Assembly: GCF_000744105.1 (NCBI RefSeq)
Contig: NZ_JQLH01000001.1
Location: 124,001 to 188,000, forward strand
DNA: 64,000 bases
From: Maribacter forsetii DSM 18668
Lineage (GTDB): Bacteria; Bacteroidota; Bacteroidia; Flavobacteriales; Flavobacteriaceae
Direction: 5' to 3'
Position numbers and translations under genes: made by a program. Positions 36,499 through 45,415 of the stretch are shown here, one piece after another. The notes beneath the pieces are model-generated. The model saw nothing but the letters and a program-made list of their open reading frames with translations. It ran no database searches and was not told where the DNA came from. The stretch's first letter is position 1. Every line of letters begins with the position of its first letter.

Positions 36499-37335
36499 TT
36501 ACTCTTTTTTAAGCACATATATAAGCGAAGAATACTCAGTTGTAGATTTTGCCTTTAAATTTGATACGAAACCACAATAAAATGCTTTTATATAATTGGA
36601 CGAACCATTTTTATATTTTTCGGATAATAGAGAAACATAATATGAATCAAAGTACATTGGTAGTGTATCGTTAACTATAAAATTCTTTTTAGCAAAAATT
36701 GTTTTAATTGAATTTTGGGAGAAGTGCCAAAGATGTCTTGGAGTATCATACGCTGCCCAATATTGCTTATAATATTTTGCATCGTAAGATTTATAGTTTG
36801 GTACAGCAATTATTAAAGTTCCATTTTTTTCTAGTAGAGATTTTATTTTTATAATTTGATCTTCTAAATTTGGCAGATGTTCTAGAACATGCCATAGGGT
36901 TATAACATCAAATTTTTGATTATCTAAATTATCTAAGCTTTTGAAAGTGTCTATTTTTTTATTTGATGCCTTTTGTCTTGCTTGATCATTTACCTCTACT
37001 CCTACTGTTTTCCATTCTTTATTTTTGGCATGTATTAGAAATTCACCCGTGCCACAACCAATATCTAGAAGTTTTTTTTCTTGATTAGTATAGTTGTTTA
37101 TGAGTTTAACTTTTTTATTTAAGGTGTATTTTTTTACTAGCTGGTAAATTTTTTCTAATAAACTATTACTATCATCTGAATGTGAAATGTAGTTATTAGG
37201 GTCATAGTATTTGGATAAATCTTTAGGGACAGGTTTTGTAACTAGCATGTCTGTTTTGGAGTCATAGACTAATTCAAAATTTTCCTGCGTCACTAGAAAA
37301 TCCCTGGTTTGTAGGTTTGAAATTTTTTCTTGCAT
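36499..37335 (-). CDS. Class I SAM-dependent methyltransferase
   Basis: This is a 278-residue methyltransferase of the Methyltransf_23 type. The SAM-binding motif is KKLLDIGCGTGEFLIHAKNK, with VGVEVND after it and VITLWHVLEHLPNLEDQI as the motif-II/III region; AYDTPRHLWHFSQNSIK is a signature seen in sugar and cell-surface-related members. The ATG at 37335 (MQEKISNLQTRDF) is chosen; a longer frame would run through the parS palindrome at 37374. It is the last gene of the DUF4175 - ybeY - mnmG set. The acceptor is unknown. Confidence 0.88.
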   Translation of the reverse strand: MQEKISNLQTRDFLVTQENFELVYDSKTDMLVTKPVPKDLSKYYDPNNYISHSDDSNSLLEKIYQLVKKYTLNKKVKLINNYTNQEKKLLDIGCGTGEFLIHAKNKEWKTVGVEVNDQARQKASNKKIDTFKSLDNLDNQKFDVITLWHVLEHLPNLEDQIIKIKSLLEKNGTLIIAVPNYKSYDAKYYKQYWAAYDTPRHLWHFSQNSIKTIFAKKNFIVNDTLPMYFDSYYVSLLSEKYKNGSSNYIKAFYCGFVSNLKAKSTTEYSSLIYVLKKE

Positions 37336-37373
37336 GTTGTTAGTAGGTGTTTTATTGTATAGTAATTTTTCAT

Positions 37374-37389
37374 TGTTCCACGTGGAACA
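37374..37389. promoter_or_regulatory. parS-like palindrome (ParB-binding site), copy 1
   Basis: TGTTCCACGTGGAACA is a perfect 16-bp palindrome. It matches the broad bacterial parS consensus (TGTTNCACGTGNAACA type). It lies in the gap 8 bp past the mnmG stop and 39 bp before the methyltransferase start. An identical copy is at 39275. Confidence 0.78.
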
Positions 37390-37396
37390 ATTTGCC

Positions 37397-39265
37397 CTAC
37401 CTTCCAAGATAAACTAAAAGTACACTGATGTCACTCGGTGTAACTCCACTAATTCTTGATGCTTGAGAAATAGTAACTGGTTGAATTTTTGTCATTTTTT
37501 CTCTTGCTTCAAAAGAAAGTGATTTCAATTTAGAGTAATCAAAATTTTCTGGAATCTTTACTGCTTCTAATCTATGAAGTTTATCAGCGTTTAATTTTTC
37601 TTTGGCTATGTACCCAGAGTATTTAATTTGTACTTCTGCTTGTTCAAGAATTTCACTATCAAAATTGTTTTCTTTTACAAAGTTTGAAACTGATTCTAAT
37701 TGTAACATGTGATCCATGGTAACATTAGGTCTTGAAAATGCTTTATACATTTTGTCTGATTGCTTTACTAAAGAAGAGTCAACACTTTCAAATATTGGAT
37801 TAATGTCTTTTGGTAATACACTTGTTTCTCTAAAGAAGTTAACAAGAGCTTCAGACTGTTTTAATTTTTGTTCCATTCTTTTCATTCTTGAATCAGTTGC
37901 AAAACCTATAGCATGGCTCAATGGTGTTAATCTCAAATCAGCATTATCTTGTCTAAGTAAGGTTCTATATTCTGCACGAGAAGTAAACATACGGTATGGT
38001 TCTTCTGTACCTTTTGTAATTAGGTCATCAATTAAAACACCAATGTATGCTTCGTCTCTTTTTAGAATTAACGGATTTTCTTCTTTTATTTTTAGGTGTG
38101 CATTTATACCAGCCATTAATCCTTGCGATGCTGCTTCTTCATATCCGGTAGTTCCATTTATTTGTCCTGCGAAATATAGATTTTCAACTAGCTTAGTTTC
38201 TAGTGTATGCTTTAATTGTGTTGGCGGAAAGTAGTCGTACTCTATCGCATAACCTGGTCTAAAGAATTTTACTTTTTCAAATCCTACAACAGAACGTAAT
38301 GCTTTGAATTGAACATCTTCTGGTAATGAAGTTGAAAAACCGTTTACATATACTTCTACAGTTTCCCATCCTTCTGGTTCAATAAACATTTGGTGACTGT
38401 CTTTATCTGCAAACCGGTTTATTTTATCTTCAATAGATGGACAGTATCTAGGTCCTAAGCTTTTTATTCTACCGTTGAACATTGGTGATCTATCAAAACC
38501 TTCACGCAACAAATCATGTACTAGAGCACTAGTATGTGTCATGTAACAATCGCGTTGATGTGCTAATGGTTTTGTATTTGTATAAGAAAACTTTTCAGGA
38601 TTTGCATCACCAGGTTGTACGATCATTTTAGAATAATTTAAAGATCTTCCATCAACTCTTGGAGGAGTTCCGGTTTTCATTCTCCCACTTTCAAAACCTA
38701 ATTCTACTAATTGTTCTGTAATTCCAGTTGCTGCTTTTTCTCCTGCTCTACCTCCACCAAATTGTTTTTCACCAATATGTATCAATCCATTTAAGAATGT
38801 TCCGTTGGTCAATACTACTGCTTTGGACTTTATATTAATCCCTAAAGAGGTTTTCACTCCAACTATTTTATGATTTTCTACTAACAATCCTGAGACCATT
38901 TCTTGATAAAAATCTACATTAGGTGTACGTTCTAACATTAAACGCCACTCCTCTGCAAAACGCATTCTGTCGTTTTGCGTTCTTGGGCTCCACATTGCAG
39001 GTCCTTTAGATTTATTCAACATTTTAAATTGAATAGCAGTTTTGTCAGATACAATTCCACTATATCCACCAAGAGCATCTATCTCCCTAACAATTTGTCC
39101 TTTTGCAATTCCACCCATTGCAGGGTTACAAGACATCTGCCCTATATTTTGCAAATTCATGGTTACTAATAAGGTTTTTGAACCCAAGTTTGCAGCTGCT
39201 GCTGCCGCTTCTGCACCGGCGTGTCCTCCGCCAACTACAATTACATCATATTCTTCTCCAAACAT
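37397..39265 (-). CDS. mnmG: tRNA uridine-5-carboxymethylaminomethyl modification enzyme MnmG (GidA)
   Basis: MnmG, with MnmE, installs the cmnm5 group on U34 of several tRNAs using FAD and methylene-THF. It has 622 residues, the usual length. The N-terminal FAD fold is YDVIVVGGGHAGAEAAAAAA, followed by MSCNPAMGGIAKGQIVREID, and PRYCPSIEDKINRFADKDSHQ and GQINGTTGYEEAASQG, all diagnostic. The C-terminal helical domain is complete. It begins 5 bp after ybeY, and is flanked on both sides by identical parS-like palindromes. Confidence 0.98.
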   Translation of the reverse strand: MFGEEYDVIVVGGGHAGAEAAAAAANLGSKTLLVTMNLQNIGQMSCNPAMGGIAKGQIVREIDALGGYSGIVSDKTAIQFKMLNKSKGPAMWSPRTQNDRMRFAEEWRLMLERTPNVDFYQEMVSGLLVENHKIVGVKTSLGINIKSKAVVLTNGTFLNGLIHIGEKQFGGGRAGEKAATGITEQLVELGFESGRMKTGTPPRVDGRSLNYSKMIVQPGDANPEKFSYTNTKPLAHQRDCYMTHTSALVHDLLREGFDRSPMFNGRIKSLGPRYCPSIEDKINRFADKDSHQMFIEPEGWETVEVYVNGFSTSLPEDVQFKALRSVVGFEKVKFFRPGYAIEYDYFPPTQLKHTLETKLVENLYFAGQINGTTGYEEAASQGLMAGINAHLKIKEENPLILKRDEAYIGVLIDDLITKGTEEPYRMFTSRAEYRTLLRQDNADLRLTPLSHAIGFATDSRMKRMEQKLKQSEALVNFFRETSVLPKDINPIFESVDSSLVKQSDKMYKAFSRPNVTMDHMLQLESVSNFVKENNFDSEILEQAEVQIKYSGYIAKEKLNADKLHRLEAVKIPENFDYSKLKSLSFEAREKMTKIQPVTISQASRISGVTPSDISVLLVYLGR

Positions 39266-39270
39266 ATTTT

Positions 39271-39690
39271 CTATTGTTCCACGTGGAACAGCTTTATTTT
39301 TTCTTCTTCTTTAGCGCGCATTTCGGCAGTAGCTGTATCCGATTTATCCGAATAACCCATAAGATGTAAAACCCCATGAATCATTACGCGTTTTAACTCA
39401 TTATCAAATGAAACATTAAACTCTTCTGCGTTTTCTTTTACGCGGTCAATTGAAATATAAAGGTCACCCGATACATTTTTTCCTGACACATAATCAAAAG
39501 TGATAATGTCTGTTAGATAATCGTGTTGTAAATAATCTTGATTTATTTTAAGCAAGTAGTTATCACTACAGAAAATGTAGTTGAGTTCAATTATAGAAAA
39601 CCCTTCGGTATTACAAGATTCAGTAATCCACGAATCGAAATTGTTTTCTGCTACAAGTTTAAAATCAGTTAGGTAATTGTAATTAATCAT
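39271..39690 (-). CDS. ybeY: Endoribonuclease YbeY (rRNA maturation)
   Basis: YbeY is a metal-dependent RNase involved in 16S rRNA 3' maturation and ribosome quality control. It has 139 residues. The signature reads MIHGVLHLMGYSDKSD: the first two His ligands are present, but the third (GYDH in most bacteria) is replaced, as is common in Bacteroidota homologues. The last codons (FHVEQ, stop) are written by the parS palindrome at 39275. It overlaps the upstream DUF4175 gene by 8 bp and lies 5 bp before mnmG. Confidence 0.94.
   Translation of the reverse strand: MINYNYLTDFKLVAENNFDSWITESCNTEGFSIIELNYIFCSDNYLLKINQDYLQHDYLTDIITFDYVSGKNVSGDLYISIDRVKENAEEFNVSFDNELKRVMIHGVLHLMGYSDKSDTATAEMRAKEEEKIKLFHVEQ
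39275..39290. promoter_or_regulatory. parS-like palindrome (ParB-binding site), copy 2, inside ybeY 3' end
   Basis: This is an exact second copy of TGTTCCACGTGGAACA. It encodes the C-terminal FHVE residues of YbeY and lies 10 bp upstream of the mnmG start codon. The two copies are 1.9 kb apart. Confidence 0.78.
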
Positions 39691-42600
39691 TTGCTTTGAA
39701 GTACTCTTTAACCTTAGATTGAAAATTTTGCCGCAAAGGTAAGCTTTGCCTATTTAAAATTTCAACTTCATTACGATAATTATCTAATAATGAGGGTTTA
39801 GTAGTAATAGGATTTGTGAAGTCTTTGGTATTTCTATTACTTTCTCGCTCAGATTTCTCTCCTTGCTTAAGTGCTGCGTTTTCCAATTTCAACAATTCAT
39901 ACTGTATAGTATTGGCTTTGTTGATGGTACGTTGTGTAATTCCATTTTCTAAAAGATCGTTCTCAAAATCTTCCATCTGTTTAATTAATTTTTGACCTAG
40001 TTTTTGGTCACCGGAATTAATCATGTTTTCAAGTTGTTTTTCTAATTCCTGTCTTAATTTTTGCTGACTTTGATAGATTTCATAAATTTCTTTTAGCTCA
40101 CTTTCACTCATTGACCCTTGCCCTTGCCCGTTTGTACCGTTAGATCCATTATTTCCTTGACCGTTTTCTCCACCCTGTCCATTTTCACCATTCTTTCCGT
40201 TTTTTCCTCCTCCATTTTTCCCATTTTCACCGTCACTACCGCCCTCTCCTTGTTTTCCGTTAGCCCCCTGTTTACCACGTTCGCCTTGTTTTCCACCTTC
40301 ACCGTTTTCTCCATTTTCACCCTGTTTTCCTTCTCCACTTTTACCTTCTTTTCCTTCACTCCCAGACTGACCTTGTTGTCCCATTTTTTCACCTAATTCT
40401 TGTTGACCTTTGATGATATCCGGCAATTGAAAACCACCTTCACTTTCTCCAGAACCTTTTCCCATTTGCATACTCGAATTCATATTATCCATTACTTCGG
40501 CGAGAAAATCTGCAAGACTATTTGCTGCTGTTAAGACATATTTCTGATGAGAAATACCTTGAAACATTTGACCATCTGCCATGGTCTCTAAAGATTTATC
40601 AATATTGTAATACACCTCGGTAATTTGTTCATTTACAAATTCTGAAAGCTCAGCCTGTCTAAGTGATAATGCAAAAAGACTATCATCTACATGTTCAAAT
40701 AAACCCTTTAATTCATTTTGATCACGCACGGTTTCAGAATACTGGCTTGCATCTTGGTCTTCTCTTGCTGATAATCGATCATATAAGATTTCTTGTTTGA
40801 ATGAAAATATGATTAGGTTATCAAGAATTTGTCTCAGCATTTCCGCATCTTCAGTTACAGATGAACCACCGCCTCCGCTTGAAGATGATTCGCTAAGTTG
40901 TTCACTCATTTCTTTCATCTTTTCTGCAGCAGATTTTTGCTTCTTATTCGCATCAGTACTGTTTGGTTTATTCTTGTCGTTCGGTGCATCTTTTTCTAGT
41001 TGTTCCAATGCATTTTTTTGGTCTTCTTTTATGCCTTCTTTTTTACTTTTTTCAATATTTATATCAATCGGTTTTTTGAGTTTTTCATTATCTTTTTTAA
41101 GGTCATCCATTTCAGCTGAAATCTCATCGAATTTTTTATTTAATTCTTTCTGTTTTTCAGCGGTATTATTTTCTTCATTTTGTTCAGAAAGCTTTTCTTG
41201 TTTTTTAGCTAATTCTTCTAAATCGCGTGCAATCTGAGATGCCTTTTCAGTTACATAATACCGTTTGGTTAATTCTAATAACTGTTCAAGGCTACGTTGA
41301 CTGTTTTGTTGTTTTTTACCTAGTTCTTCAAGTTTTTTGGTTAGGTCTTCTTTCTTTATTTTATCAGCTACTTTATTAAGTTCTTCAAGGAGTTGCTGGT
41401 TTTTCTTAGCTTGTTCTTCTTGGCGTTCTAAGCGCTCTTGTAACAATTGGTTTAATTTGTCATCTTTGTTTTCTTTACCCAAATTTTCTTTTAATTCTTT
41501 GCTGAATTTTTGCATCAGCTGTTCTTGCTGTTCTTGTTTTTTTAGATAGTCTTTTATTTGATTTTTATCATTAAAATTTAGACTGTTTTTTTCTTTCTGA
41601 TTTTGATTAATCTCTTCTAATGATTCCTTCTGTTCTTTAGATTTTTGTAATGATTTATCAAGGTCTTTTATGAGAGATTGTTGGGACTCTAAATCTTTGT
41701 TTTTTAATTGATTTTCATCTAGTAATACCTGCTGGTATATTTGGCTTTTTATCGTCTTGCCATTATGTATGGCATCGTTATCCGTAACCTCAAAATAAAA
41801 GCCATAATTTTTGCCAGTTTCTAGCTCTAAACCAGATGGGAAAGTGTAATAGAATTGTTCGTAATTAGAAGTAGTTTTTAATAGGTTAACCGTATTCTTA
41901 TTTTCCTCTTCTCCTACTTCAAAATAGACTATATCTATTTTTCGTAAACCATAATCATCACTTGCATTACCAGTGTAATAAGAAGTATTAGGATTTAAAC
42001 TATCTAGAACCTGATTAACCTTCATTGAAGGGTATGCATCTTTTATTACTTTAAAATTATAGGTTAGACGTTCGTAATCTTGAACGTTTTTGTTGGTAGT
42101 TGTTAGTTCATAATTTAGATCGGTATAAATTCGTTTTTCTAATTGAAAGGTGTTTTTTTCTTTATTTAATGGTATTACCGTATCTTTTGCAGAAAGATTA
42201 ATCTTATCGGTATTTTCTCCATTTATCTTCCACTGTATTTTGGTGCCTTCAGGTATTACAGAGTTTCCCGTACTTTTAATAGTTTCATTTGGTTTGTTTA
42301 GGTACGATGGATATGTAAGATTCATGGTAAAATCTAAAATAGAAGGTGTCGCTAAAGCTGTTAAGGTATAATCTCTAGAATTTACTTCATTTGCTTTGAA
42401 TTTGAAGTTCGTTGTGGATATTGGTGGGGTGAAAACATATTCATACAAACCATTGTTTTTTTGTAGAAGCATCTGTTTGCCATCTATTTCAATGTATACG
42501 TTCTCTGGTTTTACTTCCCCTCTAGTAGCAACCTGTATTGTAAAAGTTTCATCCTGTAAGGTTTTTAAATTATTTGATAATACTTCAAAATGGAACGGTG

Positions 42601-43177
42601 CTGGTTTTTCATAAGCCATTTCATAGTTGACAACACGTTCGTAACTGCCAAAGAAAGTATTCCAGTTTCCGGAAATGAATAAAAGTGCTATTATGGCTAT
42701 TGGAATTATAGCATATTTCAAATATTTTAAAGAATCTCTAAAATCTATTGCGTTTGAAAATGGAATGGGATCTAATTGTTTTGATCTTTGGTTTATACTG
42801 GCAAGTAATAATTCAGATTGTTGTGGGTCATTTGCTAGATCTAATAAGTTGGTAAGCTTATCTCCCACTTCAGGAAAATGCTTTCCTATCATTTGAGCAG
42901 CATCTTTTGGACCAATACCCTGTTTCAATTTAAATAAGTAAAAAATTGGGGTTAATATGTATTTAAAAAGTAGAAATAGCTCAACCGCTATAAAAATTCC
43001 GAAAAGTATCATTCTTCCGGTGGTGTTCATCCATAGAAAATATTCTACTCCTAAAATCAATAAGAAAAACAATAATCCTAAGGCAAAAAACAATAATATA
43101 CCTTTCAGTAGAACTTGAGAATAATGTTTTTGAATAAACTGATTTAAACGCTGTAATATGTGCTGATAGTCTTGCAA
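39683..43177 (-). CDS. DUF4175-family membrane protein with collagen-like Gly-rich tract
   Basis: This is a 1164-residue protein of the DUF4175 family, found next to ybeY/mnmG in many Bacteroidota. Two TM helices lie near residues 20-75 and a third near 150-170; a beta-rich extracytoplasmic part follows (about 185-480), then a very long charged coiled coil rich in Gln, Lys and Glu (about 490-760). Residues about 927-1023 form a low-complexity tract of Gly-x-x repeats (SGEGKQGENGENGEGG and similar), like bacterial collagen. A helical C terminus follows. No catalytic motif is seen; the function is unknown. It overlaps ybeY by 8 bp. Confidence 0.9.
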   Translation of the reverse strand: MQDYQHILQRLNQFIQKHYSQVLLKGILLFFALGLLFFLLILGVEYFLWMNTTGRMILFGIFIAVELFLLFKYILTPIFYLFKLKQGIGPKDAAQMIGKHFPEVGDKLTNLLDLANDPQQSELLLASINQRSKQLDPIPFSNAIDFRDSLKYLKYAIIPIAIIALLFISGNWNTFFGSYERVVNYEMAYEKPAPFHFEVLSNNLKTLQDETFTIQVATRGEVKPENVYIEIDGKQMLLQKNNGLYEYVFTPPISTTNFKFKANEVNSRDYTLTALATPSILDFTMNLTYPSYLNKPNETIKSTGNSVIPEGTKIQWKINGENTDKINLSAKDTVIPLNKEKNTFQLEKRIYTDLNYELTTTNKNVQDYERLTYNFKVIKDAYPSMKVNQVLDSLNPNTSYYTGNASDDYGLRKIDIVYFEVGEEENKNTVNLLKTTSNYEQFYYTFPSGLELETGKNYGFYFEVTDNDAIHNGKTIKSQIYQQVLLDENQLKNKDLESQQSLIKDLDKSLQKSKEQKESLEEINQNQKEKNSLNFNDKNQIKDYLKKQEQQEQLMQKFSKELKENLGKENKDDKLNQLLQERLERQEEQAKKNQQLLEELNKVADKIKKEDLTKKLEELGKKQQNSQRSLEQLLELTKRYYVTEKASQIARDLEELAKKQEKLSEQNEENNTAEKQKELNKKFDEISAEMDDLKKDNEKLKKPIDINIEKSKKEGIKEDQKNALEQLEKDAPNDKNKPNSTDANKKQKSAAEKMKEMSEQLSESSSSGGGGSSVTEDAEMLRQILDNLIIFSFKQEILYDRLSAREDQDASQYSETVRDQNELKGLFEHVDDSLFALSLRQAELSEFVNEQITEVYYNIDKSLETMADGQMFQGISHQKYVLTAANSLADFLAEVMDNMNSSMQMGKGSGESEGGFQLPDIIKGQQELGEKMGQQGQSGSEGKEGKSGEGKQGENGENGEGGKQGERGKQGANGKQGEGGSDGENGKNGGGKNGKNGENGQGGENGQGNNGSNGTNGQGQGSMSESELKEIYEIYQSQQKLRQELEKQLENMINSGDQKLGQKLIKQMEDFENDLLENGITQRTINKANTIQYELLKLENAALKQGEKSERESNRNTKDFTNPITTKPSLLDNYRNEVEILNRQSLPLRQNFQSKVKEYFKAND

Positions 43178-43342
43178 TTGTTCTTTTTTATACCAAGATA
43201 AGGGTTATCACCTATGTTTGTTGGGAAATATTTGTTAAATCAAAACACTGACCTGTTGATAACTACACAACTACATGAAACTAAGTAGCTGTTTTTTGTG
43301 AAATTCCTATTTGGCATTATTAAGTAAAAAGTTAGGGATGTG

Positions 43343-43350
43343 TATCTTTG
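43343..43350 (+). promoter_or_regulatory. -7 box (TATCTTTG) upstream of gltX
   Basis: TATCTTTG fits TAnnTTTG exactly and lies 18 bp before the gltX ATG, suggesting a very short leader. A TTTG at 43310 is too far upstream for a normal -33 spacing. Confidence 0.5.
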
Positions 43351-43368
43351 TAGCCTTATAAAAATACT

Positions 43369-44877
43369 ATGTCTAAAAAAGTTCGTGTTCGTTTTGCCCC
43401 TAGTCCTACTGGACCATTGCATATTGGTGGTGTTCGTACTGCCCTATTTAATTATTTATTTGCCAAAAAACATGGCGGTGATTTTATTCTAAGAATAGAA
43501 GATACCGACCAGAATAGATATGTTGAAGGTGCTGAGCAATATATTATTGACTCTTTGAATTGGTGCGGTATTCCTTTTGATGAAGGAATTGGTAAAGACG
43601 GTGGTTTTGGTCCGTATAGACAGAGCGAGCGAAAATTATTGTACAAAAAATATGCCGATGAGTTAGTTGAAAAAGGTAAGGCATATTATGCTTTTGATAC
43701 TTCTGAAAGCTTAGATGTTCATAGAAAAGAGCATGAAAAACAAGGCAAAACGTTTATTTATAATTGGCACAATAGATTAAAACTCGATAATTCACTTTCA
43801 TTAATGCCAGAGGAGGTAAAAGCCAAGTTAGATAATGGTGATGATTATGTAATTCGGTTTTTGACTCCGCCAGATGAAACGTTACTTCTACAAGATTTAA
43901 TACGTGGGTCCATAAAAATAGACACTAATGTTTTAGACGATAAGGTATTGTTTAAAAGTGACGGTATGCCTACATACCATTTAGCAAATATTGTTGATGA
44001 TCATTTAATGGAAATAAGCCATGTAATTCGTGGTGAAGAATGGTTGCCTTCTATGGCATTACACAAACAACTGTATGACGCCTTTGGATGGGATGCTCCA
44101 GAATTTGCACATTTACCTTTGATTATGAAACCTGTAGGAAAAGGAAAGTTGAGTAAACGTGATGGCGAAAAAATGGGCTTTCCGGTTTTTCCCCTTTCTT
44201 GGAATGAATCTATTGGGTATAAAGAATCAGGTTATTTTCCTGAGGCGGTTATAAATTTCTTGGCATTATTAGGATGGAACCCTGGTACGGAACAAGAATT
44301 ATTTTCTTTAGATGAATTGGTAAAAACCTTCAGTCTAGACCGTGTAAATAAATCTGGAGCTCGATTTGATCCAGAAAAAACCAAATGGTACAACCAGCAT
44401 TATCTTCAAGAAACTGCTGATAATGAGTTGGCTAAGTTATTCTTACCAACAGTAAAGGAGCATATTTCTGATAGTGACAAACTAGATTTAGAGTATGTTA
44501 CCAAAGTGGTTACGCTAATAAAAGAGCGCGCAATTTTTGTTTCAGATTTTTGGGACTTGAGCGATTATTTCTTCGTAGCGCCTAATGAGTATAATGCGAA
44601 AGCTGCAAAAAAACAATGGAAAGAAGATACCGCTTTAATCATGAACGATCTTATTTCTGTATTAAAATCCATAGAAGATTTTTCTTCTGAAAACAGCGAA
44701 ACCATAGTAAAAGCATGGATTGGCGAGAAAGAATTGTCTTTTGGAAAAGTGATGCCACCTTTACGGCTATTCTTAGTTGGTGATATGAAAGGACCACATA
44801 TTTTCGATATCATGGCCATGATTGGTAAAGAGGAAAGTATCTCTAGAATAAAAACAGCTTTAAATAAATTGGGATAA
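43369..44877 (+). CDS. gltX: Glutamyl-tRNA synthetase
   Basis: GltX charges tRNA(Glu) with glutamate. It is a class I enzyme of 502 residues with the HIGH motif in FAPSPTGPLHIGGVRTALFN, the KMSKS counterpart as KGKLSKRDGEKMG, and an insertion FPVFPLSWNESIGYKESG after it that is typical of Bacteroidota GltX. With glnS also present in this window (55.7-57.4 kb), tRNA(Gln) is probably charged directly rather than through GltX and an amidotransferase. It is convergent with the ACT-domain gene. Confidence 0.98.
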   Translation: MSKKVRVRFAPSPTGPLHIGGVRTALFNYLFAKKHGGDFILRIEDTDQNRYVEGAEQYIIDSLNWCGIPFDEGIGKDGGFGPYRQSERKLLYKKYADELVEKGKAYYAFDTSESLDVHRKEHEKQGKTFIYNWHNRLKLDNSLSLMPEEVKAKLDNGDDYVIRFLTPPDETLLLQDLIRGSIKIDTNVLDDKVLFKSDGMPTYHLANIVDDHLMEISHVIRGEEWLPSMALHKQLYDAFGWDAPEFAHLPLIMKPVGKGKLSKRDGEKMGFPVFPLSWNESIGYKESGYFPEAVINFLALLGWNPGTEQELFSLDELVKTFSLDRVNKSGARFDPEKTKWYNQHYLQETADNELAKLFLPTVKEHISDSDKLDLEYVTKVVTLIKERAIFVSDFWDLSDYFFVAPNEYNAKAAKKQWKEDTALIMNDLISVLKSIEDFSSENSETIVKAWIGEKELSFGKVMPPLRLFLVGDMKGPHIFDIMAMIGKEESISRIKTALNKLG

Positions 44878-44882
44878 AATAA

Positions 44883-44924
44883 AATTTTCAGGAAAATGAA
44901 GCAGTCTTTATTTTCCTGAAAATT
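44883..44924. terminator. Perfect 15-bp inverted repeat, probable shared terminator
   Basis: AATTTTCAGGAAAAT (44883-44897) and its exact complement (44910-44924) are separated by 12 nt between convergent gltX and the ACT-domain gene. The arms are AT-rich and no long T-run follows, so terminator function is likely but not certain. The right arm overlaps the last codons of the ACT gene. Confidence 0.5.
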
Positions 44925-45303
44925 CACTTAAAACTTCCATTGCTTTTTTTGTGTCTTTGGTTGATACAAAAATATGGTCGTGATAATATGCCGCAACAAC
45001 ATTGCAACTGATATTATGTTTTGTTAGTGCTGTAGAAACTGCAGCTGTTAAACCAACAGCATCTAATGCAGAATGAACGGTAAGTGTAATCCAAGATGCA
45101 ACAAATTCGTATTTAAAATTTAATTCATCGGCTTTGGCTTGTTCTAAGATGATAGTTATACCTTCTTTTTCTTTGAACTCGAATAAAATATTGTCCCTAG
45201 AAATATGCTGAATGTCTTTTACAGATATAAAAACATAATTCCCTTTGTTCAAACTAGGTTCTAAAGTCCTTAAAAGTATATTTAAATCGGTTTCTCCTGC
45301 CAT
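44908..45303 (-). CDS. ACT-domain protein
   Basis: This is a 131-residue protein formed of two ACT-like halves, matching small ACT-domain proteins: MAGETDLNILLRTLEPSLNK..., then VFISVKDIQHI, and the second half WITLTVHSALDAVGLTAAVSTALTKHNISC with VVAAYYHDHIFV. ACT domains bind amino acids as regulators; no enzyme domain is attached. It is single, with an unusual C/G-rich hairpin (GACCCTTCGGGTC, about 45339) in its upstream region. Confidence 0.85.
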   Translation of the reverse strand: MAGETDLNILLRTLEPSLNKGNYVFISVKDIQHISRDNILFEFKEKEGITIILEQAKADELNFKYEFVASWITLTVHSALDAVGLTAAVSTALTKHNISCNVVAAYYHDHIFVSTKDTKKAMEVLSEFSGK

Positions 45304-45415
45304 TTTAGCGTTTTTGCTGAATTTTCAAAAAAATTTCGACCCTTCGGGTCAATTTACCAAAGAGAACCGCTTAAAAAACCTCCTTTGACGATTAAAAAAG
45401 GTCCGCGGCAAAATT

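Noticed and set aside
37336..37407. Upstream extension of the SAM methyltransferase frame
   Set aside because: The extra residues come from the parS palindrome and the mnmG 3' end and look unlike a protein start; the ATG at 37335 is better.
40118..40396. Long open frames on both strands over the Gly-rich tract
   Set aside because: They result from the short-period repeat in the DUF4175 gene, which leaves several phases free of stops.
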